A DNA stretch of 64,000 bases from Seohaeicola_A nanhaiensis (GCF_042654245.1 NZ_JBHSGI010000002.1:868001-932000); one strand, 5' to 3'; counted from the stretch's first letter, positions 37,044 through 45,289 are shown. Notes: a model not told the origin generated them from the letters alone. Numbers and translations are program-made.

Positions 37044-38507
37044 CTAGCCTCCGATCCGGGATTCGATGCGGGCGACCAGCCGGGCCGGGACCTTTTCTTC
37101 GCCGAGTTGCGCCAGCACCCGCGCCTTGACCTCGGCGGGCATCCGGTCGCTCTGTTCGACGAAGGCGACGAGGCGGGCGCGGCGTTCGCTGGTCAGTTCG
37201 AGAAGCTCGGGTTCGGCCGAGGCCAGGACCGCCGCCGTCTCGCGGCGCAGCGGCGAGACCTTGATGCCCGGACCCAGAAGCGGGGTGCGGTCGACCACCA
37301 CCTCCTGCCCGTCGAGCCCCTCGCCGCGCACCAGCACGTTGTCGCCCTGCCGGCGGAGCAGGTCGACCGGAAGCGACTCGAGCCGGTCTTCGGGGCCGAC
37401 GACCAGCACGGTATTGGCGGCGTCGAGTGCCGAGGACGGCAGGCGGGCCACGTTGTCGAGCGCCGGTTCGTCGACATGGACGCTGACGAAATCGCCGGGC
37501 TTGAAGCCGGCGGCGGTGTCGAGACGGGCATAGATCACCCGGCCCGACTGTCCCTCGGCCACCGCCGCACTGTCGCGGCTGATGCGGCCCTGCGCAACGA
37601 GATCGGTGCCGGAGATTTCCAGCGCCACCCGCACCGGCGCGGCGATCAGCTGGCCGGCATCGTCGAGCAGGCGGGCGTATTGGGCGGTGGAGACCTGGAA
37701 CGACACCTCCAGCGCCTTGGGGTCTATCAGCATCGCCAGCTTTTCGTTCGCCTGCACCAGCCGCCCCTCGACCAGCGTGACGCCGCTGAGGGTGGCGTCG
37801 AAGGCGGCGGTGATCGTGGTTTCGGCCAGATCGCGGCGCGCCTGATCGCGGGCCAGCGTGGCGCGGGCGATCTGGGTGGCGGCGGAATCGATGCGGGTTT
37901 CGGCCTGAGCCACAGCCTGCCGCCGCGACACCACCACCTGACGCGCGGCGGCCGCCGCGAGTTCGGCGGTTTCGACTGCCGCCGCGGTGGCGACGCCGCG
38001 CTGTTCCAGGTCCTCCTGCCGCTTCCACGCGCGGTCGCGCAGGTCGGCCTGTTCCTGCGCGGCGGCGAGATCGTCACGCGCGAGTTCGAGCGCGCGGGCG
38101 GCGTCGCGCGATTCGGCCTCGGCATCCATCAGGTCGTTTTCCATGCGGTCCAGCGCGGCCTGCGGGTCGGTCGGGTCGAGCCGCACGAGGTCTTCGCCGG
38201 CGCGCACGGTGCCGCCTTCCTCGAAGGCGTCGGCCAGCCAGATCACCCGGCCGCCCAGCGCTGCGCGCAGTTCCAGCGAGCGGCGGCTTTGCACCTGGCC
38301 GAAGGCTTCGAGTACGGGGACGACGGTTTGAAGCTGTGCCGTGGCGACGTTCACGGCGAAAACCCGTTCGCGCGCGGGGGGCACCCGCTTTTCCGCGTTC
38401 AGGCGGGTCTGGATTGCCGAGCCGACGGTGACGCCGGACCAGATCAGCAGCGCCAGCGTCAGCGCCGCAAGAAAGACCCCGGTCAGACTGTGCCTCAGAA
38501 ACCGCAT
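37044..38507 (-). CDS. RND efflux membrane-fusion (periplasmic adaptor) protein
   Basis: A 487-residue adaptor linking the RND pump to an outer-membrane channel. An N-terminal membrane anchor (FLRHSLTGVFLAALTLALLIW) precedes a lipoyl/barrel-sandwich half (VPVLEAFGQVQSRRSLELRA), a long alpha-helical hairpin rich in Ala/Glu/Arg (about residues 110-210), and beta-barrel and membrane-proximal domains (KPGDFVSVHVDEPAL). The ATG at 38507 puts the anchor at the very N-terminus; a TTG at 38528 would add seven residues. The C-terminal ~60 residues (ERRARLVAFVEQSDRMPAEV) are an extra helical tail. Co-transcribed with the pump. Confidence 0.92.
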   Translation of the reverse strand: MRFLRHSLTGVFLAALTLALLIWSGVTVGSAIQTRLNAEKRVPPARERVFAVNVATAQLQTVVPVLEAFGQVQSRRSLELRAALGGRVIWLADAFEEGGTVRAGEDLVRLDPTDPQAALDRMENDLMDAEAESRDAARALELARDDLAAAQEQADLRDRAWKRQEDLEQRGVATAAAVETAELAAAAARQVVVSRRQAVAQAETRIDSAATQIARATLARDQARRDLAETTITAAFDATLSGVTLVEGRLVQANEKLAMLIDPKALEVSFQVSTAQYARLLDDAGQLIAAPVRVALEISGTDLVAQGRISRDSAAVAEGQSGRVIYARLDTAAGFKPGDFVSVHVDEPALDNVARLPSSALDAANTVLVVGPEDRLESLPVDLLRRQGDNVLVRGEGLDGQEVVVDRTPLLGPGIKVSPLRRETAAVLASAEPELLELTSERRARLVAFVEQSDRMPAEVKARVLAQLGEEKVPARLVARIESRIGG

Positions 38508-38611
38508 ACCCGTGCCCAATCTCCGCAACCTGCGGACGTCAAAAGAGCCAGCGGCAGGGCACAGATGCCCGGCCGCCAGGCGTTCATCAGGAGTATATAC
38601 GCCGCGCGGCG

Positions 38612-39142
38612 CTATTTCCGTCGCTTGTGTTCGTCCAGGCGGGGAAAAATCTCGACGAAGTTGCAGGGCATGTGCCGGTAGTCGAGCTGTTTGACCAGGA
38701 TTTCGTCCCAGGCGTCCTTGCAGGCGCCGGGGCTGCCGGGCAGCGCGAAGAGGTAGGTGCCGCCGGCGACGCCCGCCGTGGCGCGGCTTTGCACCGCGCT
38801 GGTGCCGATCTTGTTCATCGAGACGATGGTGAAGACGGTGGAGAAGGCGTCGATCTCTTTCTCGTAGACGTCGCGGTGGGCCTCGACCGTCACGTCGCGC
38901 CCGGTAAGGCCGGTGCCGCCGGTCGAGATGACCACGTCGATTTCCGGGTCGGCGACCCAGGCGCGCAGCTGGTCGGCGATCTGGTCGCGCTCGTCGCGCA
39001 GGATGGTGCGGGCGGCGAGGAAGTGGCCGGCGGCGGCGATGCGGTCGACCAGCACCTGGCCCGAGCGGTCGTCTTCCAGCGCGCGGGTGTCGGAGACGGT
39101 GAGCACGGCGATGCGGACGGGGATGAAGTCGCGGTCGGCCAT
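38612..39142 (-). CDS. moaB: molybdopterin adenylyltransferase-like protein MoaB
   Basis: A 176-residue MoaB/Mog-fold protein of molybdenum-cofactor synthesis, adenylylating molybdopterin before metal insertion. The MPT-binding signatures ISTGGTGLTGRDVTVEA and FALPGSPGACKDAWDEI are intact. It overlaps the LysE gene by one base (TGATG) in a four-gene minus-strand operon. The other Mo-cofactor genes in this window, moaE and moaD, are 15 kb away. Confidence 0.94.
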   Translation of the reverse strand: MADRDFIPVRIAVLTVSDTRALEDDRSGQVLVDRIAAAGHFLAARTILRDERDQIADQLRAWVADPEIDVVISTGGTGLTGRDVTVEAHRDVYEKEIDAFSTVFTIVSMNKIGTSAVQSRATAGVAGGTYLFALPGSPGACKDAWDEILVKQLDYRHMPCNFVEIFPRLDEHKRRK

Positions 39143-39759
39143 CAGGTTACCCTTTCCAGGAAGGCGAGGCGCAGGGCCAGCAGGGCGAAGATGGCGCCGC
39201 TGATCCGGCCGAGCCAGGTTTGCGCGGTCTCGGTGGCCAGCCTGCGCCCGAGGCCGCCGGCGAAGATGCCGACCAGCGCGTTGATGATGAAGCCGCCGAC
39301 GGCCAGCACCGCGCCGAAGATCAGGAACTGGGGCAGCACCGGGCGGGCGGGGTCGACGAACTGCGGGATGAAGGCCAGCACGAAGAGGATGACCTTGGGA
39401 TTGGTGAGATTCACCACCAGCCCCGCCCGGAAGGCGCGGCGGGCCGGGACCGGCGGGGCGCCGGCCACGGCGGGGCGGGCGCGCAGGGACAGCAGGGCGA
39501 GCCAGAGGAGGTAGGCGACCCCGATCCAGCGGATCGCGTCGAACAGCCAGGGCAGCGCGGCCACGGCGGCGCCGAGGCCCAGCGCGGCCAGCGTCACATG
39601 CACGAGCGAGCCGGCCGAGATGCCGGCGCTGGCCGCCACCGCCGCGCGCGGGCCCGAGCGCAGGCCCTGCCCGAGGCAGAACATCATGTCCGCGCCGGGA
39701 GTCAGGTTCAGCGCCAGAGCCGCCGGCAGGAAGGCCAGCAGGACCAGCGGGTCGATCAT
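39142..39759 (-). CDS. LysE-family amino-acid/metabolite exporter
   Basis: A 205-residue, six-segment inner-membrane protein. The family signature LNLTPGADMMFCLGQGLRSG with Pro-Gly is near residues 18-37, and NLTNPKVILFVLAFIPQFVD near 112-131 is characteristic of RhtB/LysE exporters of amino acids or homoserine lactones. The ATG overlaps the phosphoesterase stop (ATGA). Substrate unknown. Confidence 0.92.
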   Translation of the reverse strand: MIDPLVLLAFLPAALALNLTPGADMMFCLGQGLRSGPRAAVAASAGISAGSLVHVTLAALGLGAAVAALPWLFDAIRWIGVAYLLWLALLSLRARPAVAGAPPVPARRAFRAGLVVNLTNPKVILFVLAFIPQFVDPARPVLPQFLIFGAVLAVGGFIINALVGIFAGGLGRRLATETAQTWLGRISGAIFALLALRLAFLERVT

Positions 39760-40355
39760 GGCGTGACCTCGAACCAGGTCACCGTCGGCCCGAGGTTCAC
39801 GACCTCCGTTCGCCCGATGGTGCCGCGCTTGCCCCAGCTGTCGTGGATATGGCCGCAGAGGGCCAGTTTCGGCTGGATGCGCACGATGGCCTCGCGGATC
39901 GCGGTGGAGCCGAGCGAGAGACCGGCGGAGTTTTCATCCGCCAGCCCCTTGGGCGGCGAGTGCAGGATCAGGATATCGGCCACCGCGCAGGGGGCGAGCA
40001 GGTCTTCGGCCTCGGCCTCGGTCAGGTCGCAGGACTGTGGACCAAAGGGCGTGGTGGGCACACCGTAGCCCAGCCCGAAGAGGCGCAGCCCGCTGACCTC
40101 GGCGCCGCTGCCGTGCAGGACGGTGGCGTGGTCGGGCGCGGCCTCGGTCAGTTCTGCGAGACTTTCGGCGTTGCCGGGCACCAGGACCAGCGGCTTGTCG
40201 ATGCCCTCGAGCATCTCCATCGCCTCGGCCAGTCCCTTGCGCATGGTGCAGAAGTCGCCGGCGCCGATGACCAGGTCGGCCTCGGCGCTGGCGGCCACGA
40301 TGTCGCGGGCGCGGGCGCGGGCCAGATGCAGGTCGGAAAAGGCGAGTATCTTCAA
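39756..40355 (-). CDS. calcineurin-like metallophosphoesterase
   Basis: A 199-residue two-metal phosphoesterase. It opens KILAFSDLHLARA (metal ligands Asp, His), then GAGDFC, LVPGNAES (GN[HE]-type), ILHSPPKG and CGHIHDSWGK (GHxH). The start is TTG at 40355, overlapping the uracil-DNA glycosylase stop as TTGA, with GGAGGAC 7 bases upstream inside that gene; this unusual start is well supported because no other start keeps the first metal motif. It may act on a nucleotide or phosphodiester; unknown. Confidence 0.9.
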   Translation of the reverse strand: MKILAFSDLHLARARARDIVAASAEADLVIGAGDFCTMRKGLAEAMEMLEGIDKPLVLVPGNAESLAELTEAAPDHATVLHGSGAEVSGLRLFGLGYGVPTTPFGPQSCDLTEAEAEDLLAPCAVADILILHSPPKGLADENSAGLSLGSTAIREAIVRIQPKLALCGHIHDSWGKRGTIGRTEVVNLGPTVTWFEVTP

Positions 40356-41128
40356 CGGTTGTCCTCCAGCCAGGCATTGAGGTCGAGCAGATCGGCCCAG
40401 GCTTTCTTCTTCTCGCCGGGCTGGCGCAGCAGGTAGGCCGGGTGGAACATCGGTAGCGCGGGCTTGCCCCAGGCCTCGGTCCATTGCCCGCGCAGCCGGG
40501 TGATGCCGCGCCGGCCCAGCACCGCGTCGCAGCTGATATTGCCCATCAGCACCAGAACGTCGGGCGCGGCCAGCTGCACGTGGCGTTCGAGGAAGGGCAG
40601 CAGCATGGCGACTTCGTCGGGGCGGGGGTCGCGGTTCTGCGGCGGGCGCCAGGGCAGAACGTTGGTGATGTAGACCGAGTCGCGGCGCGACAGGCCGATG
40701 GCGTCGAGCATCCGGTCGAGCAGCTGGCCGGCGCGGCCGACGAAGGGCTTGCCCTGCAGATCCTCGTCGCGGCCCGGCGCCTCGCCGATCAGCATGACGC
40801 GCGAGCCGGGCTTGCCGTCGCAGAACACCAGGTTGCGCGCGCCCTTCTTCAGCTCGCAGTGGTCGAATTCGCCCATCGCGTCGCGCAGGTCGTCGAGCGT
40901 TGCGGCGGCGCGGGCCATGTCGCGCGCCTCGGCCAGCGGATCGGCCTCGGGCGCGATGAAAGGCGTGGGCGGCGCGGCGGCAGCGGCGGCGGCGCGGGCC
41001 CTGGACGGCGAGACATCGGTCAGCGCATAGCGGTCGACCGGGGCGTCGCAGATCGCCTCGGTCGCGCCAAGCTCGATCTGCCACTCGAGCAGCGCCCGTG
41101 CCGTATGAAAGTCCAGTGCCGATTCCAT
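40352..41128 (-). CDS. uracil-DNA glycosylase, family 4-like
   Basis: A 258-residue DNA-repair enzyme that removes uracil from DNA. An Ala-rich N-terminal linker (about residues 40-60) precedes the UDG-fold domain. GEAPGRDEDLQGKPFVGRAG is the glycosylase motif A, followed by ITNVLPWRPPQNRDP, and motif B is PMFHPAYLLRQP. Candidate cluster cysteines are seen in FDHCELKKGARNLVFCDG, so an Fe-S cluster as in family 4 is plausible but not certain. It heads the operon UDG-phosphoesterase-LysE-MoaB with 1-4 base overlaps. Confidence 0.92.
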   Translation of the reverse strand: MESALDFHTARALLEWQIELGATEAICDAPVDRYALTDVSPSRARAAAAAAAPPTPFIAPEADPLAEARDMARAAATLDDLRDAMGEFDHCELKKGARNLVFCDGKPGSRVMLIGEAPGRDEDLQGKPFVGRAGQLLDRMLDAIGLSRRDSVYITNVLPWRPPQNRDPRPDEVAMLLPFLERHVQLAAPDVLVLMGNISCDAVLGRRGITRLRGQWTEAWGKPALPMFHPAYLLRQPGEKKKAWADLLDLNAWLEDNR

Positions 41129-41180
41129 GGGTGCAAACTAGGGGCTGGACAGACCGGGTTCCAGCGCCAAGTCTTGGAAC

Positions 41181-41831
41181 ATGTCCCGGCTTATCCTCGC
41201 GCTTGTCTTCGCGGTCATCGCCCAGGCCGCCGCCGCCCTTGGCAGCTGCGCGCCGGGGCAGACGGCCTGCCTGAGCGGCAACTGCTGCCCGATGGGCACG
41301 ACATGCGCGCTGGACGGGACCTGCCTGCCCATCGGTGCGACCTCGTGCGGGGGCGGGCGATTCTGCCGGATGGGCGAGAGCTGCATGCCCGATGGCAGCT
41401 GCGCGCCGGCCGGGTCGCAGCGGTGCGGCAATGGCGTGATCTGCAAGCCGGGCACCTATTGCGCCTCGGGCGGGACCTGCCTGCGCACGGGATACAAGGA
41501 TTGCGGGCTGGGCCGGTCCTGCGCGCCGGGCAGCGAGTGCATGCCGGGCGGCGGCTGCGCGCCGGCGGGGACGGCGGTCTGCACCGGCGGCGGCACCTGC
41601 GGGCCGGGGCAGAAGTGCAGCCTGGGCGGGGGCTGTGTGCCGCGTGCGTCCACCGACTGCGGCAGCGGACGCTGGTGCCCGCCCGCGACGCTGTGCCTGG
41701 CCGATGGCCGCTGTTCCGCACCCGGCGCGACCCGCTGCACCACCGGCACGATCTGCCTGCCCGGCAGCCGCTGCACCGCCGAGGGCACCTGTGCGCCGAC
41801 GATCCGCCCGAAGGCGCGGCCCGACGAATGA
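41181..41831 (+). CDS. secreted cysteine-rich repeat protein
   Basis: A 216-residue exported protein I do not recognise. A signal peptide (residues 1-21, LILALVFAVIAQAAAALG) is followed by Cys23 and then seven consecutive 26-residue units from Cys30 to Cys204, each with cysteines spaced C-x5-C-x5-C-x5-C-x7 and no insertion or deletion. A typical unit is CGNGVICKPGTYCASGGTC. In all there are 30 Cys; Cys23 and Cys35 are outside the pattern. Units are rich in Gly and Pro with few hydrophobics, so the fold must rest on disulfides (or metal). It ends in a short Pro/Arg-rich tail. It is divergent from the glycosylase operon and 63 bases before pyrB. Confidence 0.8.
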   Translation: MSRLILALVFAVIAQAAAALGSCAPGQTACLSGNCCPMGTTCALDGTCLPIGATSCGGGRFCRMGESCMPDGSCAPAGSQRCGNGVICKPGTYCASGGTCLRTGYKDCGLGRSCAPGSECMPGGGCAPAGTAVCTGGGTCGPGQKCSLGGGCVPRASTDCGSGRWCPPATLCLADGRCSAPGATRCTTGTICLPGSRCTAEGTCAPTIRPKARPDE

Positions 41832-41894
41832 CGCCCGGTTGCAGGGCCGCCGCGCCCTACCTATAAGAAGCCGCGCAGACGAGCGGAGCCGCCG

Positions 41895-42836
41895 ATGACA
41901 TTCTCGCACCGACACCTTCTTGGGATCGAGCACCTGGCGCCCGCCGAGATCACCGCGATCCTGGATCTGGCCGACGACTACGCCGCCCTGAACCGCGCCG
42001 CCGACAAGCATGGCGATGCGTTGAAGGGCCTGACCCAGATCAACATGTTCTTCGAGAACTCGACGCGGACGCAGGCCAGCTTCGAACTGGCGGGCAAGCG
42101 GCTGGGAGCGGATGTGATGAACATGTCGATGCAGACCTCGTCGGTGAAGAAGGGCGAGACGCTGATCGACACGGCGATGACGCTGAACGCCATGCATCCC
42201 GACCTGCTGGTGGTGCGGCACGGATCGTCCGGCGCGGTCGATCTGCTGGCGCAGAAGGTCAATTGCGCCGTGCTGAACGCCGGGGACGGGCGGCACGAAC
42301 ATCCGACGCAGGCGCTGCTGGACGCGCTGACGATCCGGCGGGCCAAGGGGCGGCTGCACCGGCTGAACGTGGCGATCTGCGGCGACATCGCCCATTCGCG
42401 TGTGGCGCGGTCGAACATCCTGCTGCTGAACCGGATGGAAAGCCGGATCCGGCTTATCGGGCCGCCGACGCTGATGCCCGCAGGCGTCGAAGATCTGGGC
42501 TGCGAGGTTTATGGCGACATGAGCGAGGGGTTGAAGGATGTCGACGTGGTGATGATGCTGCGGCTTCAGAAAGAGCGCATGGATGGCGGGTTCATCCCGT
42601 CGGAGCGCGAGTATTACCACCGCTATGGCCTCGACGCCGAGAAGCTGGCGCTGGCCAAGCCGGACGCCATCGTGATGCATCCGGGGCCGATGAACCGGGG
42701 CGTCGAGATCGACGGCACGCTGGCCGACGACATCAACCGCAGCGTCATTCAGGATCAGGTCGAGATGGGCGTCGCCGTGCGCATGGCCGCGATGGACCTG
42801 CTGGCCCGCAATCTGCGGCAGGCGCGCGCAGCATGA
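41895..42836 (+). CDS. pyrB: aspartate carbamoyltransferase catalytic subunit
   Basis: PyrB joins carbamoyl phosphate and aspartate, the first committed step of pyrimidine synthesis. The 313-residue protein has the carbamoyl-phosphate motif FFENSTRTQASFE (S-T-R-T), a Lys in SSVKKGET, GDGRHEHPTQALLDALT and the aspartate-loop HPGPMNRGVEID. It heads the run pyrB - unknown - pyrC-like - plsY with overlaps (ATGA to the next gene). A pseudo-dihydroorotase downstream suggests the PyrB-PyrX dodecamer type. Confidence 0.97.
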   Translation: MTFSHRHLLGIEHLAPAEITAILDLADDYAALNRAADKHGDALKGLTQINMFFENSTRTQASFELAGKRLGADVMNMSMQTSSVKKGETLIDTAMTLNAMHPDLLVVRHGSSGAVDLLAQKVNCAVLNAGDGRHEHPTQALLDALTIRRAKGRLHRLNVAICGDIAHSRVARSNILLLNRMESRIRLIGPPTLMPAGVEDLGCEVYGDMSEGLKDVDVVMMLRLQKERMDGGFIPSEREYYHRYGLDAEKLALAKPDAIVMHPGPMNRGVEIDGTLADDINRSVIQDQVEMGVAVRMAAMDLLARNLRQARAA

Positions 42837-43360
42837 GCGATATGATGACCGTCCGCCCCGGCGAGATGCGCGCCGTAAGGGTCTTTCACCTGGACCTCGC
42901 GCCCGAACATGTCCGTTTCCTGCGCGACGAGCCCGGCGCGCTGGCCGATGCGCTGGGGGTGCCGGATCTGGACCCGGCGCATGTGCAGATCCTGAAGATT
43001 GCCGATCTCGACGAGCTGGGGCTGGCCACCTACCTGACCGAGGGTGCGGGTGTGGAGGAGGCCGAAGTCGCCCCCGACCGCGCCCGGCTGGACGCCCTGA
43101 CGGGCTATGTGCTGATCCTGCTGAGCCGCGCGCATCAGGGCCGGGCCGAGACGCTGACGCCGCGCAAGGGGATCGTGCCGGTTGCGGTCTATGGCCAGCC
43201 CGCCACCGACTGGACCGGCGAGCGCATCGCCACCGAAAGCGCCCTGCCCGGCCGGGTGCCGCCGCGCGCGGCGCGCGCGCGGGCGCGGCGCATCGGCGGC
43301 GGGATCTTTGTCGTGGTGATGGTGCTGGTGGCGCTGATCCTCTGGCTGGTGCTTCGATGA
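42833..43360 (+). CDS. tail-anchored hypothetical protein between pyrB and pyrC-like gene
   Basis: A 175-residue protein starting in the pyrB stop (ATGA). The N-terminal ~140 residues are soluble (LDLAPEHVRFLRDEPGALA; HVQILKIADLDELGLATYL), followed by an Arg/Ala-rich linker and a single hydrophobic segment at the extreme C-terminus (GIFVVVMVLVALILWLVL). That makes it a likely tail-anchored inner-membrane protein facing the cytoplasm. I do not recognise the family; the operon suggests a link to pyrimidine synthesis or to PlsY. Confidence 0.75.
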   Translation: MSDMMTVRPGEMRAVRVFHLDLAPEHVRFLRDEPGALADALGVPDLDPAHVQILKIADLDELGLATYLTEGAGVEEAEVAPDRARLDALTGYVLILLSRAHQGRAETLTPRKGIVPVAVYGQPATDWTGERIATESALPGRVPPRAARARARRIGGGIFVVVMVLVALILWLVLR

Positions 43361-43373
43361 CCAAGGACAACGC

Positions 43374-44684
43374 ATGACCACCCTCTTCACCAATGCCCGG
43401 CTGATCGACCCCGAGGCCGGAACCGACAGCATCGGCCACCTGCTTGTGCGCGACGGGGCCATCGCCGCGCTGGGGGCCGGTGGGGGCGATATTCCCGGGT
43501 TTCTTGCCGCGCAGGGGCTGACGGAGGAGCAGGTCGAGATCACCGATGCGCGGGGCAAATGCCTGGCCCCCGGCATCGTCGACATCGGCGTGAAGGTCTG
43601 CGAACCGGGCGAGCGGCACAAGGAGAGCTATCGCTCGGCCGGGCTGGCGGCGGCGGCGGGGGGCGTCACGACGATGGTCACGCGGCCCGACACCGAGCCG
43701 GCCATCGACACGCCCGAGGTGCTGGAATTCGTGCGCCGCCGCGCCAACGAGGCCGCGCCGGTCAACGTGCTGGTGATGGCCGCGCTGACCAAGGGCCGCG
43801 CCGGGCGCGAGATGACCGAGATCGGCTTCCTGATGGACGCCGGCGCGGTGGCCTTCACCGATTGCGATCATGTCGTGACCGACACAAAGGTGCTGTCGCG
43901 CGCGCTGACCTATGCCCGCTCGCTGGGCGCGCTGGTCATCGCCCATCCGCAAGATCCGGGCCTGTCGGCCGGGGCGGCCGCGACCTCGGGCAAGTTCGCG
44001 AGCCTGCGCGGCCTTCCCGCCGTCTCGCCCATGGCCGAGCGGATGGGGCTGGACCGTGACATCGCCCTGATCGAGATGACCGGGGCGAAGTACCACGCCG
44101 ACCAGATCACCACGCGCCGCGCCCTGCCCGCGCTGGCGCGGGCCAAGCGCAACGGGCTGGACATCACGGCGGGCATCTCGATCCATCACCTGACGCTGAA
44201 CGAATTCGACGTCGCCGACTATCGCACCTTCTTCAAGGTCAAGCCGCCGCTGCGTGCCGAAGAGGACCGGCAGGGCATGATCGAGGCGGTGGCCGAGGGG
44301 CTGATCGACGTGATCTGTTCGATGCACACGCCGCAGGACGAGGAATCCAAGCGCCGCCCCTTCGAGGAGGCGGCCAGCGGCGCGGTGGGGCTGGAAACGC
44401 TGCTGCCCGCCGCGCTGCGGCTGTATCACGCCGGGCACCTGACCCTGCCGCAGCTGTTCCGGGCCATGGCGCTGAACCCGGCAAGGCGGCTGGGTCTGGC
44501 CTCGGGGCGACTGGCGGTGGGTGCGCCCGCCGATCTGGTGCTGTTCGACGCCGATGTGCCCTTCGTGCTCGACCGCGCCACGCTGCAGTCGAAATCGCGC
44601 AACACCCCGTTTGACGGCGCGCGGATGCAGGGTAGGGTTCTCGCGACCCTCGTGGCCGGAAAGGCCGTCTACCGGAGACCCTGA
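43374..44684 (+). CDS. dihydroorotase homologue lacking metal ligands (PyrX/PyrC' type)
   Basis: A 436-residue amidohydrolase-fold protein of the dihydroorotase family by overall match (AGGVTTMVTRPDTEPAID; FFKVKPPLRAEEDRQG; NPARRLGLASGRLAVG). The metal site is gone: where active enzymes have DxHxHxREPG, residues 70-79 read DIGVKVCEPG, and the TDHAPH catalytic loop reads SMHTPQ (residues 316-321). By analogy with the inactive PyrX of pseudomonads it is probably a structural partner that stabilises PyrB, with a true PyrC coded elsewhere. It ends on TGATG with plsY. Confidence 0.88.
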   Translation: MTTLFTNARLIDPEAGTDSIGHLLVRDGAIAALGAGGGDIPGFLAAQGLTEEQVEITDARGKCLAPGIVDIGVKVCEPGERHKESYRSAGLAAAAGGVTTMVTRPDTEPAIDTPEVLEFVRRRANEAAPVNVLVMAALTKGRAGREMTEIGFLMDAGAVAFTDCDHVVTDTKVLSRALTYARSLGALVIAHPQDPGLSAGAAATSGKFASLRGLPAVSPMAERMGLDRDIALIEMTGAKYHADQITTRRALPALARAKRNGLDITAGISIHHLTLNEFDVADYRTFFKVKPPLRAEEDRQGMIEAVAEGLIDVICSMHTPQDEESKRRPFEEAASGAVGLETLLPAALRLYHAGHLTLPQLFRAMALNPARRLGLASGRLAVGAPADLVLFDADVPFVLDRATLQSKSRNTPFDGARMQGRVLATLVAGKAVYRRP

Positions 44685-45289
44685 TGCCCGTATTCGACGC
44701 CCCGGCCCTGATGCTGATCCTTGTCGCCATCATCGGCTATCTGCTGGGCACCATCGCTGCCGGGCTGCTGATCTCGCGGATGATGGGGCTGGGCGACCTG
44801 CGCAAGATCGGGTCGGGCAACATCGGCGCGACCAATGTGCTGCGCACCGGCAACAAGGGCGCGGCAGCGCTGACGCTGGTCTTCGACGCTTTGAAGGGTG
44901 TCGTGGCGGTGCTGGTCGGGCGGATGCTGGCCGGCGAGTCGGGGGCGCAGATTGGCGCGCTGTTTGCCGTGCTGGGGCATTGCTGGCCGGTCTGGCTGGG
45001 GTTCAAGGGCGGCAAGGGCGTCGCCACCTTCCTGGGCGTCTGGCTGGCGCTGGCCTGGCCCGTGGGGCTTGCCTGCTGCGCGACATGGGCGGTGGTGGCG
45101 GCCCTGCGCCGCATTTCCTCGCTGGCCGCGCTGGCGGCGGCGGCGAGTTCGACCCTCTGGGCGATGCTCTTCGGTTATTCCGGCACGGTGGTGCTGGCCC
45201 TCGCGCTGACCGGGCTGATCTTCTGGCGCCACAGCGCCAATATCGCCCGGCTGCGGGCGGGGACCGAGCCGCGGATCGGGCAGCGCTGA
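44684..45289 (+). CDS. plsY: acyl-phosphate:glycerol-3-phosphate acyltransferase
   Basis: PlsY makes lysophosphatidic acid from acyl-phosphate and glycerol-3-phosphate, the first step of phospholipid synthesis, in the inner membrane. The 201-residue protein has about five membrane segments and the three family motifs: SGNIGATNVLRT near residue 44, GHCWPVWLGFKGGKGVAT near residues 98-115, and FWRHSANIARL near the end. It overlaps the pyrC-like gene by one base. Confidence 0.96.
   Translation: MPVFDAPALMLILVAIIGYLLGTIAAGLLISRMMGLGDLRKIGSGNIGATNVLRTGNKGAAALTLVFDALKGVVAVLVGRMLAGESGAQIGALFAVLGHCWPVWLGFKGGKGVATFLGVWLALAWPVGLACCATWAVVAALRRISSLAALAAAASSTLWAMLFGYSGTVVLALALTGLIFWRHSANIARLRAGTEPRIGQR

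Noticed and set aside
34268..37129. 953-residue plus-strand frame opposite the RND pump
   Set aside because: Antisense; Gly/Asp/His-rich composition typical of shadows.
40352..41128. Uracil-DNA glycosylase as part of a DNA-defence system with the phosphoesterase and MoaB
   Set aside because: All four operon genes are ordinary housekeeping families in this group; no nuclease, toxin or phage-related partner.
41215..41721. Minus-strand Arg/Cys/Pro-rich frame opposite the cysteine-repeat protein
   Set aside because: Mirror of the repeat coding strand, lacking a signal peptide and ribosome site.
39756..44438. 1560-residue minus-strand frame that includes the phosphoesterase
   Set aside because: Only the last 199 codons, starting at TTG 40355, code a recognisable protein; the rest is antisense to pyrB and pyrC.
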